DNA from: Maribacter ulvicola
GTDB lineage: Bacteria; Bacteroidota; Bacteroidia; Flavobacteriales; Flavobacteriaceae
DNA length: 64,000 nt
NCBI RefSeq assembly: GCF_900155985.1
Contig: NZ_FTMA01000004.1
Span: 62,001 to 126,000 of the forward strand
Reading direction: 5' to 3'
Shown here: positions 10,512 to 19,150 of the stretch, piece after piece
How the letters are laid out: every line of letters begins with the position of its first letter
How positions within the stretch are numbered: the first letter of the stretch is position 1
Translations under genes and position numbers: made by a program
The notes under the pieces: generated by a model
Told to the model about the DNA's origin: nothing
Database searches by the model: none
What the model saw: the letters and a program-made list of their open reading frames with translations, nothing else

Positions 10512-10519
10512 TACATTTG
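10512..10519 (+). promoter_or_regulatory. Consensus -7 box for topA
   Basis: TACATTTG matches the Bacteroidetes -7 consensus TAnnTTTG exactly and ends 18 bases before the topA ATG. No convincing -33 TTTG was found at the usual distance. Confidence 0.65.
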
Positions 10520-10537
10520 TAGGTATAAACAAGGTTG

Positions 10538-13042
10538 ATGGCGAAAAATTTAGTAATTGTTGAGTCTCCTGCAAAAGCGAAAACTATAGAGAAGTTTTTG
10601 GGAAAGGATTATAAGGTAGAATCGAGCTTTGGTCACATTGCGGATTTACCTTCAAAGGAGTTGGGAGTAGATGTTGAAGGCGATTTTACACCTAAATATA
10701 TAGTAGATAAAGACAAGCAAGCTTTAGTTAAAAAGCTTAAGAGTCTGGCTAATAAAGCAGAAACTATATGGTTAGCAAGTGATGAGGATCGAGAGGGAGA
10801 GGCTATTTCTTGGCACCTGGCAGAAGAGCTAGGTTTAGACAAGAAGAAGACAAAACGTATTGTTTTCAACTCGGTTACAAAAGCAGCTATTCAAAAAGCA
10901 ATTGAGAACCCACGGGAAATCAATTTCAATCTTGTAAATGCACAACAGGCTAGGCGGGTATTAGACCGTTTGGTAGGGTACCAGTTATCTCCGGTACTTT
11001 GGAAAAAAATTAAACCGGGTCTTTCTGCCGGTCGTGTTCAGTCTGTAGCCGTTAGGTTAATCGTTGAACGAGAAAGAGATATTGAAGGATTTGAACCGCA
11101 AGCATCATTTAAGATTGCAGCAGAGTTTCAAACCGAAGCAGGTAGTGTTTTCTCTGCTAAGTTGAACAAAACCTTTGCAACGGAAGAAGAAGCAAAGGTA
11201 TTTTTAGAGAAAAATATAGCTGCTGATTTTTCAGTAAGTAAGTTAGATAAAAAGCCGGCAAAGAAATCGCCATCTGCCCCATTTACAACTTCTACATTAC
11301 AACAAGAGGCATCAAGAAAATTATATTTTTCTGTAGGTAGGACCATGCAGGTGGCCCAACGTTTGTATGAAGCAGGTTTAATAACCTATATGAGAACAGA
11401 TAGTGTTAACCTTTCTAATGAAGCGTTGGCATCGGCTAAAGAGGCAATTCTTAAAAATTACGGTGAAGAATATAGTGAAACCAGAAATTTTACAAAAAAA
11501 TCTAAAGGAGCTCAAGAAGCGCATGAGGCTATTAGACCTACGGATATGGGTAATCAGTCGCCCTCGTTAGAGCGTGATCAATCCAAGTTGTATGACCTAA
11601 TATGGAAGCGTACGGTTGCATCTCAAATGAGCGATGCCAAATTGGAGCGCACCAACGTAAAGATTAAGGCAGATAAGCATTCAGAAGAGTTTACGGCAAA
11701 CGGTGAGGTTATAAAGTTTGACGGTTTCCTAAAAGTGTACATGGAAGGTGTAGATGAAGAAGATGTTGCCGAAGAACAAGAAGGTATGTTGCCTGCAATG
11801 AAAGAAGGTGAGCGTTTGTTGAATAATTTTATTTCAGCAACAGAACGTTTTACAAGGGCACCGTACAGATTTACCGAAGCATCTTTGGTAAAGAAGTTAG
11901 AAGAGTTAGGTATTGGTAGACCATCTACTTATGCACCAACAATTTCTACGATTCTTAATAGAGGATATGTAGAGAAAGGTACTGTAGAGGGCACAGAACG
12001 TAAATATCAACAATTGATATTGGCATCAGATAAAATAGAAGAAAAGAATCTTACGGAAAATGTTGGTTCGGATAAAGGTAAGATGGTACCAACGGATATT
12101 GGTATGATCGTGACCGATTTCTTAGTGAGCAACTTTGCCAATATATTAGATTATAACTTTACCGCACAGGTAGAGGAGGACTTTGATGAGATCGCTTCCG
12201 GTGATGAGGACTGGAAGAAAATGATGAAGGATTTTTATAAGGATTTTCATCCTAATGTATTGGATGTTGAGGAAAATGCAGACCGTGCCAGTGGGGAGAG
12301 AATTTTAGGAAAAGATCCAAAAAGCGGAAAACAAGTATCGGTACGGCTAGGTAGATTTGGACCTATGGTACAAATAGGTACTGTAGATGATGAAGAGAAA
12401 CCAACATTTGCAAGTTTGTTGCCAGAACACTCATTGAATACCATTACTTATGAAGAGGCTATGGATCTTTTTAAGCTTCCAAGAAAATTAGGGGTTTATG
12501 AAGGTGAAGAAGTATTGGCCAATGTAGGTAGATTTGGACCATATGTAAAATTTGGAGAAAAATTCATTTCTATGGATAAGGGGGAAAGTGCCTTTGAGAT
12601 AGAGATGGAAAGAGCTATAGAGCTTATTGTGGCAAAGCAAAAGGCAGACGCGCCAATTGCTATGTATGAAGAAAAGGAAGTTACTAAAGGTGTTGGTAGG
12701 TTTGGTCCATTTATAAAATGGAACGGTATGTTTATTAACGTGAACAAAAAGTATGATTTTGATAATTTGTCAAATGATGATTTAGTAGAGCTTATCGAGG
12801 TCAAAAAGCAAAAAGAAATAGATAAGGTCGTTCAGAACTGGGAAGAAGAAGGCATTCGTATAGAGAAGGCAAGATGGGGTCGCCATAATGTAATAAAAGG
12901 TAAGATAAAGGTAGAATTGGCAAAGACTGTTGATGTTACTGAAATGTCTTTAGAAGAAGCCCAGAAGTTGATCGAGAAGAAAACCCCAAAGAAAAAAACA
13001 CCAAAGAAAAAGGCAAAAGCTAAGCCTAAGTCAAAAAAGTAA
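10538..13042 (+). CDS. topA: DNA topoisomerase I
   Basis: The ATG at 10538 (MAKNLVIVESPAKAKT) is chosen over an in-frame TTG one codon earlier, giving 834 residues. It is a type IA enzyme that relaxes negative supercoils. The N-terminal Toprim domain carries SDEDREGEA. The strand-passage core holds the catalytic Tyr near residue 290 (ITYMRTDSVN) and GIGRPSTYAPTI. Three C-terminal Topo_C-type repeats read GRFGPMVQIG, GRFGPYVKFG and GRFGPFIKWN. The protein ends in a Lys/Pro/Ala-rich tail of about 25 residues, probably DNA-binding. Zinc-finger Cys clusters, found in many proteobacterial TopA proteins, are absent, as is usual in this phylum. Confidence 0.98.
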   Translation: MAKNLVIVESPAKAKTIEKFLGKDYKVESSFGHIADLPSKELGVDVEGDFTPKYIVDKDKQALVKKLKSLANKAETIWLASDEDREGEAISWHLAEELGLDKKKTKRIVFNSVTKAAIQKAIENPREINFNLVNAQQARRVLDRLVGYQLSPVLWKKIKPGLSAGRVQSVAVRLIVERERDIEGFEPQASFKIAAEFQTEAGSVFSAKLNKTFATEEEAKVFLEKNIAADFSVSKLDKKPAKKSPSAPFTTSTLQQEASRKLYFSVGRTMQVAQRLYEAGLITYMRTDSVNLSNEALASAKEAILKNYGEEYSETRNFTKKSKGAQEAHEAIRPTDMGNQSPSLERDQSKLYDLIWKRTVASQMSDAKLERTNVKIKADKHSEEFTANGEVIKFDGFLKVYMEGVDEEDVAEEQEGMLPAMKEGERLLNNFISATERFTRAPYRFTEASLVKKLEELGIGRPSTYAPTISTILNRGYVEKGTVEGTERKYQQLILASDKIEEKNLTENVGSDKGKMVPTDIGMIVTDFLVSNFANILDYNFTAQVEEDFDEIASGDEDWKKMMKDFYKDFHPNVLDVEENADRASGERILGKDPKSGKQVSVRLGRFGPMVQIGTVDDEEKPTFASLLPEHSLNTITYEEAMDLFKLPRKLGVYEGEEVLANVGRFGPYVKFGEKFISMDKGESAFEIEMERAIELIVAKQKADAPIAMYEEKEVTKGVGRFGPFIKWNGMFINVNKKYDFDNLSNDDLVELIEVKKQKEIDKVVQNWEEEGIRIEKARWGRHNVIKGKIKVELAKTVDVTEMSLEEAQKLIEKKTPKKKTPKKKAKAKPKSKK

Positions 13043-13101
13043 TATAATTTTAGGTTTTAAGACCAGTATAGTATTTTATGATTTCTAAACAACTTCAATA
13101 A

Positions 13102-14259
13102 ATGGCCTTTGATTTTTTAGTTCCTGTGTCGGACAAAGTTTTAGCCCATAATGAGTTACTACCTAGCCAAGCTATTGGTAAAAATACCTATATCCATACT
13201 GAAAAGGATGGCTTGCCTGTATTGGCAAATGCTACGGTAGCTATTTTAGGAGTTAGGGAGTCAAGAAATGCTTATGAAAAGAAGAATGAAAAGCTAGATG
13301 TTTCTGCTATACGATTACAATTTTATAAGCTTCTAATAGGAAACTGGAATACTACCATAGTAGATTTAGGTGATATAGAAGAAGGAGCTACTGTTAATGA
13401 CACTTATTTTGTTGTCAAAGAGGTGGTTGCCGGCTTGTTAGAGGAAGATATTATACCGATTATACTTGGTGCAACCCAAGATATAACCTACCCTGCATAC
13501 AGAGCCTTTGACGGTATTAGGGATATGATTAATTTGGTAGCAATAGATAGCAGGTTTGATTTTGGAATAGAAGATGAGCTCATTTCTTCGCACTCTTATA
13601 TGAGTAAGATTATAACCGATAAGCCAAATAATCTGTTTAATTTTTCAAATATTGGCTATCAGAGTTATTTTAATGCCCAGGAAGAAATTGATTTAATGGA
13701 GCGTTTATTTTTCGATGCCTACAGACTTGGAGAGGTAGCGAACGATATTACTTTGGCAGAACCTGTGCTTAGAAATGCACATATGGTAAGTTTAGACTTA
13801 AGATCTGTTAAGGCAAGTGAAATTTCTTTGTCAGCAAATTTTTCCCCTAATGGGTTTAATGGAAGAGAAATTTGTGCAATCTCTAGATATGCTGGAATTA
13901 GTGATAAGGTGTCTGTATTCGGTTTGTATGAAATGGAGAATACCGTACAGTCGCAGCAGCTGATAGCGCAGATAATATGGTACTTCATAGAAGGTATCAA
14001 TTTTAGGATCAAGGAATCTCCATATATTAAGACCAATGATTTTGTTAAGTATAATGTACCTAGCGAAGATGAAGAATTGGTATTCTACAAAAGTTTATTA
14101 ACAGAAAGATGGTGGACAGAAGTCCCATCTATTTTTACTTCACATAATAAAGCCCATACACCTGCGTTATTACCTTGCACCGAGAAGGATTATGTAGACG
14201 CATGTAATCAGCAGATTCCAGAAAGGTGGTTTAAGGCTTACAAAAAAGGCTTTAATTAA
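13102..14259 (+). CDS. Arginase-fold protein (formimidoylglutamase-like), metal ligands lost
   Basis: A 385-residue protein that follows the arginase/agmatinase/formimidoylglutamase fold: IIPIILGATQD, NLVAIDSRFDFG, MVSLDLRSVKASE and YAGISDKVSVFGLYE. In active members these blocks read GGxH, DAHxD and SxDxDxxDP and bind two Mn ions. Here the His of the first is Gln/Asp, the second is DSRFD, and the third is SLDLRSVKASE. Most ligands are therefore replaced and hydrolysis looks unlikely. It lies between topA and gldK. I infer a non-catalytic partner role, possibly in gliding or secretion; enzymatic names given by automated annotation should be distrusted. Confidence 0.75.
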   Translation: MAFDFLVPVSDKVLAHNELLPSQAIGKNTYIHTEKDGLPVLANATVAILGVRESRNAYEKKNEKLDVSAIRLQFYKLLIGNWNTTIVDLGDIEEGATVNDTYFVVKEVVAGLLEEDIIPIILGATQDITYPAYRAFDGIRDMINLVAIDSRFDFGIEDELISSHSYMSKIITDKPNNLFNFSNIGYQSYFNAQEEIDLMERLFFDAYRLGEVANDITLAEPVLRNAHMVSLDLRSVKASEISLSANFSPNGFNGREICAISRYAGISDKVSVFGLYEMENTVQSQQLIAQIIWYFIEGINFRIKESPYIKTNDFVKYNVPSEDEELVFYKSLLTERWWTEVPSIFTSHNKAHTPALLPCTEKDYVDACNQQIPERWFKAYKKGFN

Positions 14260-14380
14260 CAAAATTTATTTTAAAGCATAATAAGACTTTAGTACAATAT
14301 TTTATATAAAACCTAGTTTTAGTTGATAGAATAAATTATTGTATTCTGAGTTTAACCATAATCGAAATTTAACCTAAAGT

Positions 14381-15746
14381 ATGAAGAAGCTATTGTTATC
14401 CTCTATAGCGTTTGTTTTTTTACTCACAAGTTGTGGGTCTAAACAGAAAGGTGAGCTAACTGGAGTCCAGGGAAAAAAAATGGTATCCGGAAAAACCATA
14501 TGGAATGGAACTTATCCCAAGGGGTTCTTTCATAATGGGTAAGAGTGAAGAAGACCAAGGAAAATTATTGAATGCACCTACCAAGACAGTTACGGTACGT
14601 TCTTTTTACATGGATGATACTGAAATCACAAATAGTGAGTATCGTCAGTTTGTAGAATGGGTAAAGGATTCTATTGTTAGAACCAAATTGGCCATTTTAG
14701 CTGATGAGTTAGGTATTGGCCCAGAAGAAGGCGGTATTGGTGACTATGCATTTAAAGACGCAGATACTACCAGAGCATCTATATATGATAAATATATGTT
14801 GGATAATTACTCAGGTATGGGCGAAACAGGATACGAAGGTAGGGCTTTAAGCAAAGATGAAGACCTAGTTTGGAATACATCTGACTACCCAGATGAGTAT
14901 TATACCGAAATTATGGATTCTATCTATTTGTCTGAAGAAGAGTCATATAACGGTCAACGTACTATAGATGTAAAAAAATTAAAGTATAAGTACAGTTGGA
15001 TGGATATTGAAGCTGCGGCAAGAGCTTCTGTAAAAGGGAATACAAGCCGTAAAGATTTTATCCGAACAGAAGAAGTAGAAATTTATCCAGATACCACCGT
15101 TTGGATAAGAGATTTCTCATATTCTTATAATGAACCAATGCACAATGACTATTTCTGGCATGATGCCTATAGTGAGTATCCTGTAGTGGGTATTAGCTGG
15201 CAACAAGCTAAAGCATTCTGTAACTGGAGAACTAAATTCAAGAATGACGATAATAAAAGTCGTGGAAGACAATTTGTAAACCAATTTAGGCTTCCAACAG
15301 AAGCAGAATGGGAATATGCAGCAAGAGGAGGTATTGAAGGGGGTACATATCCTTGGGGTGGTCCTTATGTTATAAGTGATACGGGTTGCTTTATGGCAAA
15401 CTTTAAACCACAGCGTGGAGATTATGCTGCAGATGCTGCTTTGTATACAGTAGAAGCTAAGTCTTACGAGCCTAACGATTTTAACATGTATAACATGGCA
15501 GGTAATGTGTCTGAATGGACAAACTCAAGTTATGATCCTAGTGCTTATGATTACGTATCAACAATGAACCCGAACGGGGGCGATCAGTCTAATACTAGAA
15601 AAGTGATTAGAGGAGGTTCTTGGAAAGATGTTGCTTATTTCTTGCAGGTAAGCACCAGGGATTACGAATATGCAGATTCTGCTCGTAGTTACATAGGTTT
15701 CAGGACAGTACAGGATTATATGGGAGAGGAAGACTCCACACAATAA
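14381..15746 (+). CDS. gldK: Gliding/T9SS lipoprotein GldK, reading frame broken at an A8 run
   Basis: The start ATG at 14381 gives a lipoprotein signal ending SFLL-type LLTSCG (Cys18) and continues GELTGVQGKK. At the A8 run 14473-14480 the frame must shift by one base to continue as WYPEKPYGMELIPRGSF. Without the shift the peptide stops at 14540-14542 after 53 residues. Removing one A restores a 454-residue protein. The body is an FGE-sulfatase (SUMF1) fold (IPRGSFIMGKSEED, RLPTEAEWEYAARGG, NMAGNVSEWTNSS, VIRGGSWKD). GldK forms the periplasmic outer-membrane ring of the type IX secretion system with GldN. It heads gldKLMN. An ATG at 14505 begins the long intact frame but would lack the signal. 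Confidence 0.92.
14473..14480 (+). other. A8 homopolymer causing the gldK frameshift
   Basis: Eight consecutive A residues after GG. The family-conserved peptide GKKWYPEKP needs seven. The upstream frame and the 14505 frame differ by exactly one base. Possible causes are a sequencing or assembly error, a real insertion, or slippage of polymerase or ribosome on the run. Confidence 0.85.
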
Positions 15747-15830
15747 AAAATAATTATAACAGTTTTATAATAAATTCAAATTCAATTTTTAACCAAATCT
15801 TTTTTTTATTAAACCTTAAATTTATTTAAC

Positions 15831-16487
15831 ATGGCACAGTCAAAATCCACAAAAAAATTATTTAACATGGCCTACGGGCTAGGAGCATCAGTTGTAATTA
15901 TTGGTGCATTATTCAAAATTCTTCACTGGGAGTTAGGACCATTAAACGGTGGTATTCTTTTAGCTATAGGTCTTATAACAGAAGCATTAATTTTTGCGAT
16001 CAGTGCATTTGAACCAGTAGATGACGATTTAGATTGGGCATTGGTTTACCCAGAGTTAGCTGGCGGTGAAGGTAAAGCACCTAAGAAAGCACAAGAGGCA
16101 ACTGATATGAAAGAAGCAGAAGCATCTTTATCTAAGAAATTAGATGATTTGTTAAAAGAAGCAGGTGTAGATGCAAATCTTATGGAGAGCTTAGGGTCTA
16201 GCATTAAGAATTTTGAAGGTGCTGCCAAGGGTATTGCTCCAACGGTAGATGCAATGGAATCTACTAAGAAATATTCTAGTGAAATGGTTCAGGCTGCCGC
16301 ACAGATGGAGTCTTTGAACAGTCTTTACAAAGTACAATTAGAAAGTGCTAGCAAACAAGCTTCAGTGAATGAAGAAGTTGTTCAGAACGCAAGTGCACTT
16401 AAAGATCAAATGGCATCTTTGTCTACTAACCTTTCTTCATTGAATGGTGTATATGGTGGTATGTTATCTGCAATGAGTAAAAACTAA
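15831..16487 (+). CDS. gldL: Gliding/T9SS motor protein GldL
   Basis: A 218-residue inner-membrane protein with two transmembrane helices (about residues 13-33 and 38-58) and a long cytoplasmic helical tail. The second helix contains a buried Glu (GLITEALIF, residue 51) with another Glu at 61. These match the membrane acidic residues of Flavobacterium GldL needed for proton-driven rotation, and HWE lies between the helices. GldL with GldM forms the proton-powered motor that drives gliding and T9 secretion. It lies 84 bases after gldK and 54 before gldM. Confidence 0.97.
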   Translation: MAQSKSTKKLFNMAYGLGASVVIIGALFKILHWELGPLNGGILLAIGLITEALIFAISAFEPVDDDLDWALVYPELAGGEGKAPKKAQEATDMKEAEASLSKKLDDLLKEAGVDANLMESLGSSIKNFEGAAKGIAPTVDAMESTKKYSSEMVQAAAQMESLNSLYKVQLESASKQASVNEEVVQNASALKDQMASLSTNLSSLNGVYGGMLSAMSKN

Positions 16488-16541
16488 TTTGGATTTTTAC
16501 CAACCCGATTCAATTATTAATAAAAATCTAAATTAAAATCC

Positions 16542-18098
16542 ATGGCAGGAGGAAAACAATCACCACGTCAGAAGATGGTCAACTTAATGTATTTGATTTT
16601 CATCGCAATGCTGGCATTAAACATGAGTAAAGAAGTATTGGCCGCATTCGGTATTATGAATGAAAAGCTAGAGACTTCTAACGCAATGACCACCGCAAGT
16701 AACGAAGCGTTCTTAGGTAGTCTGGAAACTAAAGCATCAGAAGATGCGGCTAAGTATGAAAAGCTGTATAAAAATGCTCAACAGATTAAAGCAATGTCTC
16801 AAGAGTACTATGATTACTTAGAGTCGCTTAAAAATGGGATGACCGAAGGTCTTGAAAATCCTAAGGATTATGCAAGAATGGATATGTCAGATTATTTGGA
16901 TCAAAAATTCTTTCAAGGAGACAACCTTTCAGAAGGTGGAAAAGAATTTATGAAAAGAATTAATGAATACCGCGAAAAAGTTGCCGCAATTGTACCTGCA
17001 TCTTTGAAAAGTTCTGTTATCGATCGTTTTAAGACAGGAAACGCTGAGGGTAAAGTTCAGGCAAAAGACGGTATGCAAGATTGGATCAACTATCACTATG
17101 AAGGGTATCCTTTAGTTGCTTCATTAGCTAAATTAACTGCGCTACAGGCAGATGTAAAAGTTACAGAAGAAGCAGCTTTGAAATCAATGTTGGAAGGCGA
17201 GTTAACCAACCAAGTATCTTTAAAGAATTTTGCAACATCCCTTTCTGCTACTAAATCTGCCTATTATGCAGGTGAGAAGTATGATGGTAAGATAATTATT
17301 AGCAAAACTGATAATTCTTCTACTCCGGTTAGAGCTGAATTAACTTTAGACGGAAGAAAATTATCTGAAGGTTCTGATTATAAATTAGAAGCTGGTGGTG
17401 TTAAAATGTTGATTGGTTCTGGTTCTGCCGGTGATCATGAAGTAAAAGGAACTATTTACTTTAAGCAAGATGGTGAAGAAATTCCTGTAGAAGTAAATAA
17501 TTCATTTGCAACGATTTCTAAGCCTAATGCAGCTTTGATCGCAGCAGATAAAATGAATGTTGTGTATAGAGGTGTTGCTAACCCAATGTCTATCTCTATA
17601 CCCGGTATACCAAACAATAAGGTAAGAGCATCTGCTCCTGGGCTTAAGTCTGTAAGCGGAAGTAAATATGTTATGACCCCAGGTACTGGTAGAAATGTAA
17701 CTATTACAGCTTCAGGAACTTTGCCTGATGGTCAGTCGGTATCTTCTAAATCTGAATTCAGAATTAAAGATATTCCAAGACCGGAAGGTAGTGTAAGTAA
17801 GCAAACGGGTAGTCTTAAACTTCCAAAAAGGAATGTTGAGATCGCTACGATCGGTGCGGGCTTAGAAGACTTTGATTTTGATTTGAACCTAGCAGTAAGC
17901 GGTTTTAAATTTAAAGTGCCAGGTCAGCCTACTGTTTCTGTAAGAGGAAATAAAATGAATGCTAAGGCAAAACAAGCTTTAGGTCGTGCTAAAAGAGGAG
18001 ATATTGTTCAAATATTTGATATCGAAGCTTATATCACAAACAATAAAACGTACAAGTTGAAGAAAGTATCTCCAGTAGTTGTGGAGATTACAAACTAA
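16542..18098 (+). CDS. gldM: Gliding/T9SS motor protein GldM
   Basis: A 518-residue protein with one N-terminal transmembrane helix (residues ~12-32, KMVNLMYLIFIAMLALNMSK). A helical periplasmic D1 domain follows, then Ig-like periplasmic domains ending in KVSPVVVEI. GldM dimers rotate inside the GldL pentamer and carry torque through the periplasm to the GldK/GldN ring. Length and segment order match Flavobacterium homologues; no lesion was seen. Confidence 0.97.
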   Translation: MAGGKQSPRQKMVNLMYLIFIAMLALNMSKEVLAAFGIMNEKLETSNAMTTASNEAFLGSLETKASEDAAKYEKLYKNAQQIKAMSQEYYDYLESLKNGMTEGLENPKDYARMDMSDYLDQKFFQGDNLSEGGKEFMKRINEYREKVAAIVPASLKSSVIDRFKTGNAEGKVQAKDGMQDWINYHYEGYPLVASLAKLTALQADVKVTEEAALKSMLEGELTNQVSLKNFATSLSATKSAYYAGEKYDGKIIISKTDNSSTPVRAELTLDGRKLSEGSDYKLEAGGVKMLIGSGSAGDHEVKGTIYFKQDGEEIPVEVNNSFATISKPNAALIAADKMNVVYRGVANPMSISIPGIPNNKVRASAPGLKSVSGSKYVMTPGTGRNVTITASGTLPDGQSVSSKSEFRIKDIPRPEGSVSKQTGSLKLPKRNVEIATIGAGLEDFDFDLNLAVSGFKFKVPGQPTVSVRGNKMNAKAKQALGRAKRGDIVQIFDIEAYITNNKTYKLKKVSPVVVEITN

Positions 18099-18112
18099 AT
18101 AAATGGAATGAT

Positions 18113-18141
18113 ACCGGGTAGGCCTTATGGTCTTGCCCGGT
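18113..18141 (+). promoter_or_regulatory. GC-rich hairpin between gldM and gldN
   Basis: A stem of about 12 bp (ACCGGGTAGGCC at 18113-18124 with GGTCTTGCCCGGT at 18129-18141, one bulged T, two G-U pairs) closing a TTAT loop. It sits in the 64-base gld intergenic gap and is followed by TTAATTTT. This is too poor in U for a strong terminator. It may be a partial attenuator or an mRNA processing/stability element. Confidence 0.45.
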
Positions 18142-18162
18142 TAATTTTAAAGTGAAGCAAAC

Positions 18163-19050
18163 ATGAATTGGAAAAATGTTTTAGTAATGGGAGCGGTAAC
18201 GATGTTGCCTTTATCAATGATGGCCCAAGCAAACGTATTGAATGCAAAGAAACCAGATGAGGTTGGTGTTCGTACAGAAGCTCAGAAGGCTGTAGATAAT
18301 GACGCTCCGTTAGAATATGGTTATGTAGATGATAGGGATATCCTTTGGTCTAAGACTTTATGGGAAACCATAGATTTAGATGAGAGAGTCAATTTCCCAT
18401 TATATTATCCTACAGATACTATGGATATTGGGCCTGATAGAAGGTCATTATACCACGTTCTAATCAAAAATTTAAAGAGTGGAAAATTAGAAACTTATAC
18501 AGACTCTTATTTTACACAAAAAAGATCTTTTGGCGATTTAAAAGATGCTTTACAAATGGTAGATACTCTTGATTATGGCTATGAGCAAATGAATGCGGGA
18601 GAAACTGTTTCAGAAGAATATATAACCCGTAGAACTATTTCTGCAGCTGATATAGAAGAATATCATATTAAAGGTATATGGTATTTTGACAAAAGACAGG
18701 GAGAGCTGAAATACCGTCTTTTGGGTATTGCTCCAGTAGCACCAGACGTAAATTTCATGGACGATGAAAATCCAGATATGGTGGAGCTTTTTTGGGTATG
18801 GTATCCAGATGCTCGTGAAATGTTACATGAAGCAAAATTATTTAATTCACAGAACTCAGCACAGCCAATTTCATTTGATATGTTATTGAATGCACGTAGG
18901 TTTAATGCCGTTATCTATAAAGAAGATAATATTCAAGGTGATAGAAATATTGACGATTATATTTCAGATAACGCTTTGTTTCAGTTGTTGGAGGCAAAAA
19001 GAATTAAAGAAACCATTAGAGATAAAGAGCAAGACATGTGGGCTTATTAA
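18163..19050 (+). CDS. gldN: Gliding/T9SS protein GldN
   Basis: A 295-residue periplasmic protein with a signal peptide (LPLSMMAQ, residues 1-22). Conserved GldN segments include DDRDILWSKTLWETIDLDER, FPLYYPTD, YHIKGIWYFDKRQGELKYR and LFWVWYPDAREML. GldN associates with GldK in the outer-membrane-linked ring of the type IX secretion system. It closes the gldKLMN unit, with a strong terminator about 30 bases after its stop. Confidence 0.97.
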   Translation: MNWKNVLVMGAVTMLPLSMMAQANVLNAKKPDEVGVRTEAQKAVDNDAPLEYGYVDDRDILWSKTLWETIDLDERVNFPLYYPTDTMDIGPDRRSLYHVLIKNLKSGKLETYTDSYFTQKRSFGDLKDALQMVDTLDYGYEQMNAGETVSEEYITRRTISAADIEEYHIKGIWYFDKRQGELKYRLLGIAPVAPDVNFMDDENPDMVELFWVWYPDAREMLHEAKLFNSQNSAQPISFDMLLNARRFNAVIYKEDNIQGDRNIDDYISDNALFQLLEAKRIKETIRDKEQDMWAY

Positions 19051-19076
19051 GCTTACTGAAAATCCAATTCATATAA

Positions 19077-19108
19077 AAAAGGACCTGATCATTTGATCAG
19101 GTCTTTTT
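19077..19108 (+). terminator. Intrinsic terminator of gldKLMN
   Basis: A 9-bp perfect stem (GACCTGATC at 19082-19090, GATCAGGTC at 19095-19103) with an ATTT loop, an A run before and TTTTT after. Confidence 0.88.
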
Positions 19109-19138
19109 GTTTTTTATCATGATTTGTGCAATTGTCAT

Positions 19139-19146
19139 TACATTTG
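19139..19146 (+). promoter_or_regulatory. Consensus -7 box close to the start of the FAD oxidoreductase
   Basis: TACATTTG matches TAnnTTTG exactly and ends only 4 bases before the likely ATG at 19151. If used, transcription would begin at or just inside the start codon, giving a leaderless mRNA. No -33 box at normal spacing was found, so chance occurrence is possible. Confidence 0.4.
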
Positions 19147-19150
19147 CACC

